Translations under genes and position numbers: made by a program | Shown: positions 48,976 through 56,964 of the stretch, in pieces | Layout: each line of letters starts with the position of its first letter | Numbering within the stretch: the first letter of the stretch is position 1 | NCBI RefSeq assembly: GCF_900105395.1 | Contig: NZ_LT629775.1 | Span: 5,917,501 to 5,981,500 of the forward strand | Direction of reading: 5' to 3' | Origin: Streptomyces sp. TLI_053 | GTDB lineage: Bacteria; Actinomycetota; Actinomycetes; Streptomycetales; Streptomycetaceae | DNA: 64,000 bases | Notes under the pieces: model-generated | The model's database searches: none | The model's input: the letters and a program-made list of their open reading frames with translations, nothing else | Told to the model about the DNA's origin: nothing

Positions 48976-50448
48976 ATGGCGACGGTGCCCAGTGTCTCCA
49001 ACTCGATCACGGTGCGGCTGGAGGTCCCGGCCACGGGCAACGCCGTCAGCGCGATCACCACGGCCGTGGAGTCCTCCGGCGGCTCGGTGACCGGCCTCGA
49101 CGTCACGGCCTCCGGGCTCGAGGCGCTCCGGATCGACGTGACCGTGGCCGCCACCTCGGTGGCGCACGGCGAGGAGATCGTCGAGAAGCTCCGGACCATC
49201 GACGGGGTCACCATCGGCAAGGTCTCGGACCGCACCTTCCTGATGCACCTCGGCGGCAAGATCGAGATGTCCTCGAAGCTGCCGATCCGCAACCGTGACG
49301 ACCTCTCGATGATCTACACCCCGGGTGTCGCCCGGGTCTGCATGGCGATCGCCGAGAACCCCGAGGACGCCCGCCGCCTCACCATCAAGCGCAACAGCGT
49401 CGCCGTGGTCACCGACGGCTCCGCCGTGCTGGGCCTGGGGAACATCGGCCCGGCCGCGGCGCTGCCGGTCATGGAGGGCAAGGCGGCCCTGTTCAAGCGC
49501 TTCGCCGGGATCGACGCCTGGCCGATCTGCCTGGACACCCAGGACACCGACGAGATCGTGGCCATCGTCAAGGCGATCGCCCCGGGCTTCGCCGGCATCA
49601 ACCTGGAGGACATCTCCGCGCCGCGCTGCTTCGAGATCGAGGCCCGGCTGCGCGAGGCCCTCGACATCCCGGTCTTCCACGACGACCAGCACGGCACCGC
49701 GATCGTGGTGCTGGCGGCGCTGATGAACGCGCTCAAGGTGGTCGGCAAGGAGATCTCGGAGATCCGGGTGGTGATGTCGGGCGCCGGCGCCGCCGGCACC
49801 GCGATCCTCAAGCTGCTGATGGCGGCGGGCGTCGAGCACGCCACCGTGGCGGACGTGCGGGGCGTGGTCCACCAGGGCCGCGACGACCTCAACGACAACC
49901 TGCGCTGGATCGCCGACCACACCAACCGCTCGGGCCGCACCGGCAGCCTCAAGGAGGCCGTGGCGGGCGCCGACGTCTTCATCGGCGTCTCGGCCCCGAA
50001 CCTGCTGGACGGCGACGACCTGGCCACCATGGCCGGGGACGCGATCGTCTTCGCGCTGGCCAACCCGGACCCGGAGGTCGATCCGGCGGTGGCCCGGCAG
50101 ACCGCCGCGGTGGTCGCCACCGGCCGCAGCGACTTCCCGAACCAGATCAACAACGTGCTGGTCTTCCCGGGCGTCTTCCGCGGTCTGCTGGACGCGCAGA
50201 GCCGCACCGTCAACACCGAGATGATGATCGCCGCCGCCCGGGCGCTGGCCGCCACCGTCGGCGACGACGAGCGCAACCCGAACTACATCATCCCCAGCGT
50301 GTTCCACAAGGACGTGGCCAAGACGGTGGCCGCGGCCGTCCGGGACGCCGCCCTGGCCGCCACCTCGGAGGCGCCCGCGCCGTCCCGCCCGACCCCGGGC
50401 ATCGTCGGCACGCTCGACACCGCGTCCTTCCCCGCCGTGCGGCTCTGA
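48976..50448 (+). CDS. NAD-dependent malic enzyme with N-terminal ACT domain
   Basis: A 490-residue enzyme that converts malate to pyruvate and CO2. An ACT-like regulatory domain (about 8-85, SITVRLEVPATGNAVSAITTAVESSGG) precedes the catalytic part, with YTPGVARVCMAIAENP, the lysine segment TIKRNSVAVVTDGSAVLGLGNIGP, FHDDQHGTAIVVLAALMNAL and the NAD fold VVMSGAGAAGTA. The ACT domain suggests small-molecule control. The corresponding gene in streptomycetes is the NAD-linked form, which matters for pyruvate supply from C4 acids. ATG at 48976 follows AAGGA. Confidence 0.95.
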   Translation: MATVPSVSNSITVRLEVPATGNAVSAITTAVESSGGSVTGLDVTASGLEALRIDVTVAATSVAHGEEIVEKLRTIDGVTIGKVSDRTFLMHLGGKIEMSSKLPIRNRDDLSMIYTPGVARVCMAIAENPEDARRLTIKRNSVAVVTDGSAVLGLGNIGPAAALPVMEGKAALFKRFAGIDAWPICLDTQDTDEIVAIVKAIAPGFAGINLEDISAPRCFEIEARLREALDIPVFHDDQHGTAIVVLAALMNALKVVGKEISEIRVVMSGAGAAGTAILKLLMAAGVEHATVADVRGVVHQGRDDLNDNLRWIADHTNRSGRTGSLKEAVAGADVFIGVSAPNLLDGDDLATMAGDAIVFALANPDPEVDPAVARQTAAVVATGRSDFPNQINNVLVFPGVFRGLLDAQSRTVNTEMMIAAARALAATVGDDERNPNYIIPSVFHKDVAKTVAAAVRDAALAATSEAPAPSRPTPGIVGTLDTASFPAVRL

Positions 50449-51006
50449 CCTCGGAATCCGTCGACGGGCCCCTGCGCCGGGCCCGGCATCCGGCTTCCGC
50501 GGCGGTGCCCGCGCGGTGACGTGGATCGATCAAATGACCGATTAACGGTCGTACCCGCCCATTCCCGCCCCGAACCCTTGCGACACAAGGGCGAGGGGCG
50601 TGTTTGGGCTTGTCGGACCTAGGGCGTACGGTAGCCCTGCACGGGGCAGGCGTGTCCGACAAGTACGGAACGTCCCCCTGGTCTTCCGGCGCGTCGTCCC
50701 GACCGCCGCCCGCGCCCGGTCCGCCGGAGCCGACGGAGCGTCACACCTCCGGCGGGCGGGCGCTGTTCGGGTCGTTCCGCCGGGGCCCGATTGGCTTTCT
50801 CGGGGCCGGTCGGGGCAGGATTCGTATCCGGGCAGGCAGGCGGGCCTTCGAAGGCACGGCGCGCGGCACTGGGTGCGGACCCGGCCCGCGACCACGCATT
50901 GCCTGCATGAGCACAGTGTGCGGACCCGCGGCCCATCGGGGTGCCTCCCGGTGGGAGTACCGACGGGCCCCGGCACACCGCAAGCGAACAGACCACAGGA
51001 GTACAC
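50449..51006 (+). promoter_or_regulatory. hup upstream region with inverted repeat and long leader
   Basis: A 558-base gap. A promoter-like pair, TTGGGC (50604-50609) and TACGGT (50627-50632), has a 17-base spacer. The arms CTTGTCGGAC (50609-50618) and GTCCGACAAG (50654-50663) bracket its -10 and start site. A second possible -10 (CAGGAT near 50816) is closer to hup. The last 110 bases before hup can fold (GGCCCATCGG near 50930 with CCGACGGGCC near 50965), suggesting a structured 5' leader. No coding frame here looks real. Confidence 0.5.
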
Positions 51007-51288
51007 ATGAACCGCAGTGAGCTGGTGGCCGCGCTGTCCGAGCGCGCCGAGGTGACCCGCAAGGACGCCGACGCCGTTCTGGCCGCCTTCGCCGAGATCG
51101 TCGGCGAGGTCGTCGCGAAGGGCGACGAGAAGGTCACCATCCCCGGTTTCCTGACCTTCGAGCGCACCCACCGCGCGGCCCGCACCGCCCGCAACCCGCA
51201 GACCGGCGAGCCGATCCAGATCCCCGAGGGCTACAGCGCCAAGGTGAGCGCCGGCTCCAAGCTGAAGGAAGCCGCCAAGGGCGTCTGA
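51007..51288 (+). CDS. hup: HU family DNA-binding protein
   Basis: A 93-residue nucleoid protein. MNRSELVAALSERAEVTRKDADAVLAAFAEIV forms the helical dimer part. The beta arm GFLTFERTHRAARTARNPQTGEPIQIPEG includes the Pro that intercalates DNA. It is the short HU form; the Lys/Ala-rich C-terminal tail of the developmental homologue (HupS) is absent. The ATG follows AGGAG by six bases. The long region upstream suggests several promoters or leader control. A 15-bp terminator follows. Confidence 0.97.
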   Translation: MNRSELVAALSERAEVTRKDADAVLAAFAEIVGEVVAKGDEKVTIPGFLTFERTHRAARTARNPQTGEPIQIPEGYSAKVSAGSKLKEAAKGV

Positions 51289-51310
51289 ACGACCACCCCT
51301 TGAACGCCCG

Positions 51311-51345
51311 GGAGGCCGGGTCCCCCTCGTGGGGACCCGGCCTCC
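51311..51345. terminator. hup/murA bidirectional terminator
   Basis: A perfect 15-bp stem (GGAGGCCGGGTCCCC / GGGGACCCGGCCTCC) with a CTCGT loop and TGTTGT after it separates convergent hup and murA. Confidence 0.9.
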
Positions 51346-51400
51346 TGTTGTCGTCCCGGGGGTCCGGCGGCCCCGGAGGGCCGCCGGACGGACGCGCCGG

Positions 51401-52774
51401 TCAGGCGTCGACGAGCTCGCCGCTCGGCTCGCCGGCGGCCACCGCGGGCAGCTCGCCCGGCAGCTCGACGTGGGCGCCGAGGTCGCGCAGCTTGTCCATG
51501 AAGTTCTCGTAGCCGCGGTTGATCAGGTCGATGCCGTGCACGGTCGAGGTGCCCTCGGCCGCCAGCGCCGCGATCAGGTACGAGAAGCCGCCGCGCAGGT
51601 CCGGGATGACCAGCTCGGAGCCGATCAGCTTGGACGGGCCGGAGACCACCGCGGAGTGCTGGAAGTTCCGGGCGCCGAAGCGGCAGGGGGTCGCGCCCAG
51701 GCACTCGCTGTAGAGCTGGATGTGCGCGCCCATCTGGTTCAGCGCGCCGGTGAAGCCCAGCCGCGACTCGTACACCGTCTCGTGCACGATGGACAGGCCG
51801 GTGGCCTGGGTCAGCGCGACGACCAGCGGCTGCTGCCAGTCGGTCTGGAAGCCGGGGTGCACGTCGGTCTCCAGGGCGATCGCCTTGAGCTCGCCGCCCG
51901 AGTGCCAGAACCGGATGCCCTCGTCGTCCACCTCGAAGGCGCCGCCGACCTTCCGGAAGGTGTTGAGGAAGGTCATCATCTCCAGCTGGCGGGCGCCGCG
52001 GACGTAGATGTCGCCCTTGGTGGCCAGCGCCGCGCAGGCCCAGGAGGCGGCCTCCAGCCGGTCCGGCAGTGCCCGGTGGTTGTAGCCGCCGAGCTCGTCG
52101 ACACCGGTGATGAGGATGGTGCGGTCGGTGCCCAGGGTGATGATCGCGCCCATCTTCTGCAGCACGCAGATCAGGTCGACGATCTCCGGCTCGATGGCCG
52201 CGTTGCGCAGCTCGGTGACGCCCTCGGCGAGGACGGCGGTGAGCAGCACCTGCTCGGTCGCGCCGACCGAGGGGTAGGGCAGCTCGATCCTGGTGCCGCG
52301 CAGCCGCTGCTGGGCGACCAGGTAGGTGCCCTGCGGGTGCTTCTCGATGGTGGCACCGAACTGGCGCAGCACCTCGAAGTGGAAGTCGACCGGACGGCCG
52401 CCGATGTCGCAGCCGCCCAGGCCCGGGATGAAGGCGTGGCCGAGGCGGTGCAGCAGCGGGCCGCAGAAGAGGATCGGGATGCGGGAGGAGCCCGCGTGCG
52501 CGTCGATGTCGGCGACGTTGGCGCTCTCCACGTGCGAGGGGTCGAGGATCAGCTCGCCGTCCTCGTCGCCGGTGCGCACGGTCACGCCGTGGAGCTGCAG
52601 CAGGCCGCGGACGACCTTGACGTCGCGGATGTCCGGGACGTTGCGCAGTCTGCTGGGGCCCTGGCCGAGCAGGGCCGCGACCATGGCCTTGGGGACCAGG
52701 TTCTTCGCACCGCGGACGCGGATCTCGCCTTCGAGCGGGTTTCCGCCGTGGACCAGCAGGACGTCGTCGGTCAT
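51401..52774 (-). CDS. murA: UDP-N-acetylglucosamine 1-carboxyvinyltransferase
   Basis: A 457-residue MurA that catalyses the first committed step of peptidoglycan synthesis, transferring enolpyruvate from PEP to UDP-GlcNAc. Visible are the substrate-binding RGAKNLVPKAMVAALL near 21-36 and the active-site loop with Cys122 in PGLGGCDIGGRPVD, the residue attacked by fosfomycin; its presence predicts sensitivity of the enzyme. The length is slightly above that of the Escherichia coli protein. ATG at 52774. It is monocistronic and convergent with hup. Confidence 0.95.
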   Translation of the reverse strand: MTDDVLLVHGGNPLEGEIRVRGAKNLVPKAMVAALLGQGPSRLRNVPDIRDVKVVRGLLQLHGVTVRTGDEDGELILDPSHVESANVADIDAHAGSSRIPILFCGPLLHRLGHAFIPGLGGCDIGGRPVDFHFEVLRQFGATIEKHPQGTYLVAQQRLRGTRIELPYPSVGATEQVLLTAVLAEGVTELRNAAIEPEIVDLICVLQKMGAIITLGTDRTILITGVDELGGYNHRALPDRLEAASWACAALATKGDIYVRGARQLEMMTFLNTFRKVGGAFEVDDEGIRFWHSGGELKAIALETDVHPGFQTDWQQPLVVALTQATGLSIVHETVYESRLGFTGALNQMGAHIQLYSECLGATPCRFGARNFQHSAVVSGPSKLIGSELVIPDLRGGFSYLIAALAAEGTSTVHGIDLINRGYENFMDKLRDLGAHVELPGELPAVAAGEPSGELVDA

Positions 52775-53092
52775 CGTTCTCGCAATCCGGGGTGCCAGAG
52801 GAGTGGGGCGGGCTCGGCGACGAGCCAGGCGGTGGAGCGTTTCACGGGCGCGTCGGGCCCCCGGTGTGACCGAGTCGGCACCGTGGAGGGGCGTCCACCA
52901 TCAGTAGATGGTAGTGGTCGTGCCGATGGTTCCTGTGAGCCTCTCCCGTGATGGTGCTCTCCCCGGGCCCCGGGGCGCGCGCCGGTGCGTCCGTACGGGT
53001 GTTCGTGGCGGGCGGGCCGGGCAGGGCCGGGTGGCCGGTGCGGTCGCCGTTTCGGGTGCCGCCGCCGGGGGTTCTGCGGGATCATGTGAGGC
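52775..53092. promoter_or_regulatory. murA/yqgE divergent region
   Basis: This 318-base gap contains a perfect inverted repeat ACCATC-AGTA-GATGGT (52897-52912) in an otherwise GC-rich stretch, about 125 bases upstream of murA. It may be an operator. GATCAT at 53080-53085 could be the -10 of a leaderless yqgE transcript. No gene is seen. Confidence 0.45.
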
Positions 53093-53677
53093 ATGACGGC
53101 GGCCCATTCGCACGGAGGCCGGTCCCACACCGGCCGTCTGCTCGTCGCGACGCCCGTGCTCACCGACCCGAACTTCGCCCGGGCGGTGGTGCTCCTCCTC
53201 GACCACGACGCCGAGGGGGCGCTCGGTGTCGTGCTGAACCGGCCGACGCCGGTCGAGGTCGGCAGTGTGCTGGACGGCTGGGGGGTGCTGGTCGGTCTGC
53301 CCGCGGTGGTGTTCCAGGGCGGTCCGGTGGCGCTGGACTCGGCGCTCGGCCTGGCGGTGGCGCCGGGGGAGCCGGGCACCGGGGAGCCGCTCGGCTGGCG
53401 CCGGGTGCACGGCGCGATCGGCCTGGTGGACCTCGAGGCGCCGCCCGAGGTGCTGGCCGGGGAGCTGGGGGCGCTGCGGATCTTCGCCGGCTACGCGGGC
53501 TGGGCGCCCGGGCAGCTGGAGTCGGAGATCTCCACCGGCGCCTGGTACCTGGTGGACTGCGAGCCGGGGGACATCTCCAGCCCGGAGCCGGAGCGGTTGT
53601 GGCGGGCGGTGCTGCGGCGCCAGCGCGGGCCGCTGGCGCTGCTGGCGACCTATCCGGACGATCCCACCCTGAACTGA
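53093..53677 (+). CDS. YqgE/AlgH family protein
   Basis: A 194-residue protein with the family pattern GRLLVATPVLTDPNFARAVVLLLDHDAEGALGVVLNRPT, then VFQGGPV, IFAGYAGWAPGQLESEI and WYLV near the C terminus. YqgE/AlgH proteins are widespread and of unknown biochemical role. The ATG at 53093 lies seven bases after GATCAT, so a leaderless transcript is possible; GAGG is too close to serve as a ribosome site. The spacing to the DUF3039 gene is 85 bases, and that gene has its own -10. Confidence 0.92.
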   Translation: MTAAHSHGGRSHTGRLLVATPVLTDPNFARAVVLLLDHDAEGALGVVLNRPTPVEVGSVLDGWGVLVGLPAVVFQGGPVALDSALGLAVAPGEPGTGEPLGWRRVHGAIGLVDLEAPPEVLAGELGALRIFAGYAGWAPGQLESEISTGAWYLVDCEPGDISSPEPERLWRAVLRRQRGPLALLATYPDDPTLN

Positions 53678-53762
53678 ATCCGGCCCGGAACCGACGGTGC
53701 GCCGTCACGGCGCCGCCGCGACACTGGCCCGCTTCTCCGGGGCGCCCATAGACTTGGCACTC

Positions 53763-54044
53763 ATGAGCACTCTTGAGCCCGAGCGCGGCCTCGGCACCGG
53801 CACCCTGGTCGAGCCCGTCCCGCAGGTGTCCCACGGGGACGGCGACCACGAGCGCTTCGCGCACTATGTCCAGAAGGACAAGATCATGGAGAGCGCGCTC
53901 TCCGGGTCCCCCGTGGTGGCGCTCTGCGGCAAGGTGTGGGTGCCCGGCCGCGACCCGAAGAAGTACCCGGTCTGTCCGATGTGCAAGGAGATCTACGACG
54001 GCATCGGCAAGCCGCAGGACGGGGACGGCGACAAGGGCAAGTAG
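53763..54044 (+). CDS. DUF3039 domain protein
   Basis: A 93-residue protein whose core HERFAHYVQKDKIMESALSGSPVVALCGKVWVPGRDPKKYPVCPMCKEIYD contains Cys residues in LCGK and CPMC, a likely metal-binding site typical of DUF3039 actinobacterial proteins. The ATG is eight bases after TAGACT (53749-53754), so it is leaderless. The function is unknown. Confidence 0.9.
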   Translation: MSTLEPERGLGTGTLVEPVPQVSHGDGDHERFAHYVQKDKIMESALSGSPVVALCGKVWVPGRDPKKYPVCPMCKEIYDGIGKPQDGDGDKGK

Positions 54045-54140
54045 CCCCGCGTCCCCCCGTTCCGCACATCACCGTTTTGCATGGTGCCGCGTTTCCGGAG
54101 TGGTCTATGCCACTGGTCGGGGTCGGGGCAGGATGGCGCA

Positions 54141-55751
54141 ATGGACCTCATCCCTGCCCCCGTGAGTTCCGTCCGCCTCCCGGACCAGGACTTCCCGCTC
54201 GACCGGACGACCACCCTGACCGCGCCGCCCGAGCTGGCCGGGGCCGAACGGTGGCTGCGTTCCTCGCTGACCGCCGCCACCGGCCTGCCGCTCGCCCCGG
54301 GGCGGCCCGGCGAGGGCGTCGAACTGCTCCTCGACCCGGCGCTCGCCGGGGAGGCGTACCGGCTCTCGGTGCGCCCCGGCCACGCGGTGGTCACCGCCGG
54401 CGGTCCGGCCGGCGCGCTCTGGGGTGCCCAGACGCTGCGCCGGCTGCTCGGCCCGGACGCCTACCGGCGCGCGCCGCTGCGCCCGTCCGGCTGGGTGCTG
54501 CCCGGTGTCGACCTCGCGGACGAGCCGAGGTTCGGCTGGCGCGGTGCGCTGCTGGACGTCGCCCGGCACTTCCTGCCCAAGGCCGACGTGCTGCGCTTCG
54601 TCGACCAGCTGTCCGCGCACAAGCTCAACGTGCTGCACCTGCACCTGACCGACGACCAGGGCTGGCGGGTGGAGATCAAGCGCTACCCCGGGCTCACCGA
54701 GCGGGCGTCCTGGCGCGAGCGCTCGATGGTCGGCTACCGCTCCGCCGGGCGCCGCGACGACCGTCCGCACGGCGGCTTCTACACCCAGGACGACCTGCGC
54801 GAGATCGTCGCCTACGCGGCCGAACGGGCCGTCACGGTGGTGCCCGAGATCGACCTGCCGGGCCACACCCAGGCCGCCGTGGCCGCCTACCCCGAGCTGG
54901 GCAACACCGATGTGGTGGACACCGCGGCACTCGGGGTGTGGACCGACTGGGGGGTCAGCCACAACGTGCTCAACCCCTCCGAGGCCACCCTGCGGTTCTT
55001 CGAGGGCGTGCTGGAGGAGGTCCTGGAGATCTTCCCGTCCGAGTTCGTCCACCTCGGCGGCGACGAGTGCCCCAAGGAGCAGTGGAAGGACAGCGCGGCC
55101 GCGCAGGCGCGGATCCGCGAGCTGGGCCTGAGCAACGAGGACGAGCTGCAGAGCCACATCATCCGGCACTTCGACCGCTGGCTGGCCGAGCGCGGCCGCC
55201 GGCTGATCGGCTGGGACGAGATCCTGGAGGGCGGCCTCGCCCCGGGCGCCGCGGTGTCCTCCTGGCGCGGCTACGGCGGCGGGATCGCCGCCGCGCAGGC
55301 CGGGCACGACGTGGTGATGTGCCCCGAGCAGCACGTCTACCTGGACCACCGGCAGGCGCCGGGGGAGCAGGAGCCGGTCCCGGTCGGCTTCGTGCGCACC
55401 CTGGAGGACGTCTACCGGTTCGAGCCGGTGCCGGCCCAGCTGGACGAGGAGGCGGCGCGCCGGGTGATCGGCACCCAGGCGAACCTGTGGAGCGAGTTCA
55501 TGGACAGCGCCCGGGACGTCGACTACCGGGCCTTCCCCCGGCTCGCGGCCTTCGCCGAGGTCGCCTGGTCCGCGCTGCCCGCGGACCCGGCCGCCCGCGA
55601 CTTCGCCGGCTTCGAACAGCGGCTGGCCGGCCATCTGGAGGTGCTGGACGCGCTCGGTGTCGAGTACCGCCCGGCGGGCGGGCCGCACCCGTGGCAGACC
55701 CGGCCTGGAGTGGTGGGCCGGCCGATCGAAGGGCCCCCGCCGGCGGTCTGA
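54141..55751 (+). CDS. GH20 beta-N-acetylhexosaminidase
   Basis: A 536-residue glycosidase. A GH20b-like N-terminal domain (about 1-130) precedes the catalytic barrel starting GWRGALLDVARHFLPKADVLRFVDQLSAHKLN. The catalytic pair Asp308-Glu309 lies in HLGGDECPKEQW, where the Asp positions the substrate N-acetyl group. No signal peptide is evident, so it probably cleaves imported chitooligosaccharides or cell-wall fragments inside the cell. CAGGAT at 54129-54134 lies six bases before the ATG, indicating a leaderless transcript. An imperfect GC-rich hairpin follows the gene at 55755-55806. Confidence 0.94.
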   Translation: MDLIPAPVSSVRLPDQDFPLDRTTTLTAPPELAGAERWLRSSLTAATGLPLAPGRPGEGVELLLDPALAGEAYRLSVRPGHAVVTAGGPAGALWGAQTLRRLLGPDAYRRAPLRPSGWVLPGVDLADEPRFGWRGALLDVARHFLPKADVLRFVDQLSAHKLNVLHLHLTDDQGWRVEIKRYPGLTERASWRERSMVGYRSAGRRDDRPHGGFYTQDDLREIVAYAAERAVTVVPEIDLPGHTQAAVAAYPELGNTDVVDTAALGVWTDWGVSHNVLNPSEATLRFFEGVLEEVLEIFPSEFVHLGGDECPKEQWKDSAAAQARIRELGLSNEDELQSHIIRHFDRWLAERGRRLIGWDEILEGGLAPGAAVSSWRGYGGGIAAAQAGHDVVMCPEQHVYLDHRQAPGEQEPVPVGFVRTLEDVYRFEPVPAQLDEEAARRVIGTQANLWSEFMDSARDVDYRAFPRLAAFAEVAWSALPADPAARDFAGFEQRLAGHLEVLDALGVEYRPAGGPHPWQTRPGVVGRPIEGPPPAV

Positions 55752-55850
55752 GCCGGGCCCGTCCGGTCCGGTCCGGACCTCGCCCGCGGCCCGGACCGGA
55801 CGGCCCGCGGGAACTTCCGGGCGGCCGTCGGACGTCAAGAACAGATGAAC

Positions 55851-55896
55851 ATCCGCCCCGGTCCGAACCGGACCGGGGCGGATACCGCCCGGTATC
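55851..55896. promoter_or_regulatory. Stacked palindromes upstream of the molybdenum hydroxylase operon
   Basis: A perfect 15-bp stem with an AAC loop (55851-55883, ATCCGCCCCGGTCCG and complement) overlaps a second inverted repeat GATACCG-CC-CGGTATC (55881-55896). The first may end the hexosaminidase transcript; the second looks like an operator. The rest of the 331-base gap (55752-56082) holds a possible promoter TTGCCC/TACCCT near 55959-55989 and no gene. Confidence 0.6.
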
Positions 55897-56082
55897 GGTC
55901 CCAATCGGGCAGTACCGTTCGCCTGTCCCGAAATGATCATCGAGCATTGTGTGCCAGAGTTGCCCAACCCGGCCCGATCGCCCGTACCCTACGGGCCAGG
56001 CCGGGCTGCCGGAGCGGACACCCCGGTCAGGGGCCGCGGGCGGCAGGCGATCGATGAGCAAGTGGAGCACGGTGGGACCCAG

Positions 56083-56964
56083 GTGAACCGGACGATCATG
56101 CTGCCGGCCTCCCTCGACGAGGCCGTCGAAGCGCTGGCCGCTCACCCGGCCGCGGTGCCGGTGGCCGGCGCCACCGACCTGATGGAGGCCGTCAACGCCG
56201 GACGCCTCCGCCCCGCCTCGCTGGTCGGCCTCGGCCGGATCACCGAACTCCGCGGCTGGCGCTACGAGGACGGCGGCACCGCCGTCCTCGGCGCCGGGCT
56301 GACCCACGCCCGGATGGACCGCCCGGACTTCGCCGCCCTGATCCCCGCGCTCGCCGACGCCGCCCGCACCGCCGGACCCCCGCAGGTCCGCAACGTCGGC
56401 ACCCTCGGCGGCAACATCGCCACCGCCGCCCCGGCCGGGGACACCCTGCCGGTGCTCGCGGCGCTGGAGGCCAGCGTCACCCTGGCCCGGGCCGGCGCCA
56501 CCCGCGAGGTCCCGGTCAGCCACCTGTTGACCGGACTCGACCCGCTGCGGCCCGGCGAACTGCTCACCTGGGTGCGGGTCCCGCTGCTGCACGCCCCGCA
56601 GGTCTTCCTCAAGGCCACCGGCCGCAGCGGCCCGGCCCGCGCCACCGCCTCCGTCGCCCTCGTCCTGGACCCGGCCCGGCGCGCCGTCCGCTGCGCCGTC
56701 GGCGCCGTCGCCCCGGTGCCGCTGCGGCCCCTGGAGGCCGAGGCCTGGGTGGCGGGCTGCATCGACTGGGACGGTTCGCGGGAGATCGACCCCGCCGCTA
56801 CCGCGGCCTTCGGCGAGTACGTGGCCGCGGCCTGCGTCCCCGACGGCTACGGCGCGGAGGGCGCCTGGGAGGCCGTCACCGAGGGGCCGAGCGCGGCCGC
56901 CGTCCGTCTGCGGCGTACCGTAGCCGTGCTGGCCCGCCGGGCACTGGGAAGGGCGCTCAAGTGA
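56083..56964 (+). CDS. Molybdenum hydroxylase FAD-binding subunit (xanthine dehydrogenase type)
   Basis: A 293-residue subunit. The N-terminal FAD part has VAGATDLMEAVNAGRLRPASLVGL, and the flavin-contact segment is VRNVGTLGGNIATAAPAGDTLPVLAALEA. A CO-dehydrogenase-type C-terminal domain ends the protein. It passes electrons from the Fe-S subunit to the acceptor. GTG at 56083 is preferred (GGTGGGA upstream); a longer frame upstream has no family similarity. The TGA overlaps the GTG of the Fe-S gene (GTGA at 56961-56964). It is the first gene of a three-gene operon. Confidence 0.88.
   Translation: MNRTIMLPASLDEAVEALAAHPAAVPVAGATDLMEAVNAGRLRPASLVGLGRITELRGWRYEDGGTAVLGAGLTHARMDRPDFAALIPALADAARTAGPPQVRNVGTLGGNIATAAPAGDTLPVLAALEASVTLARAGATREVPVSHLLTGLDPLRPGELLTWVRVPLLHAPQVFLKATGRSGPARATASVALVLDPARRAVRCAVGAVAPVPLRPLEAEAWVAGCIDWDGSREIDPAATAAFGEYVAAACVPDGYGAEGAWEAVTEGPSAAAVRLRRTVAVLARRALGRALK

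Noticed and set aside
50600..51010. Plus-strand frames in the hup upstream region
   Set aside because: No ribosome site or biased codon use, and they run over the hup ribosome site. The region behaves as promoter and leader.
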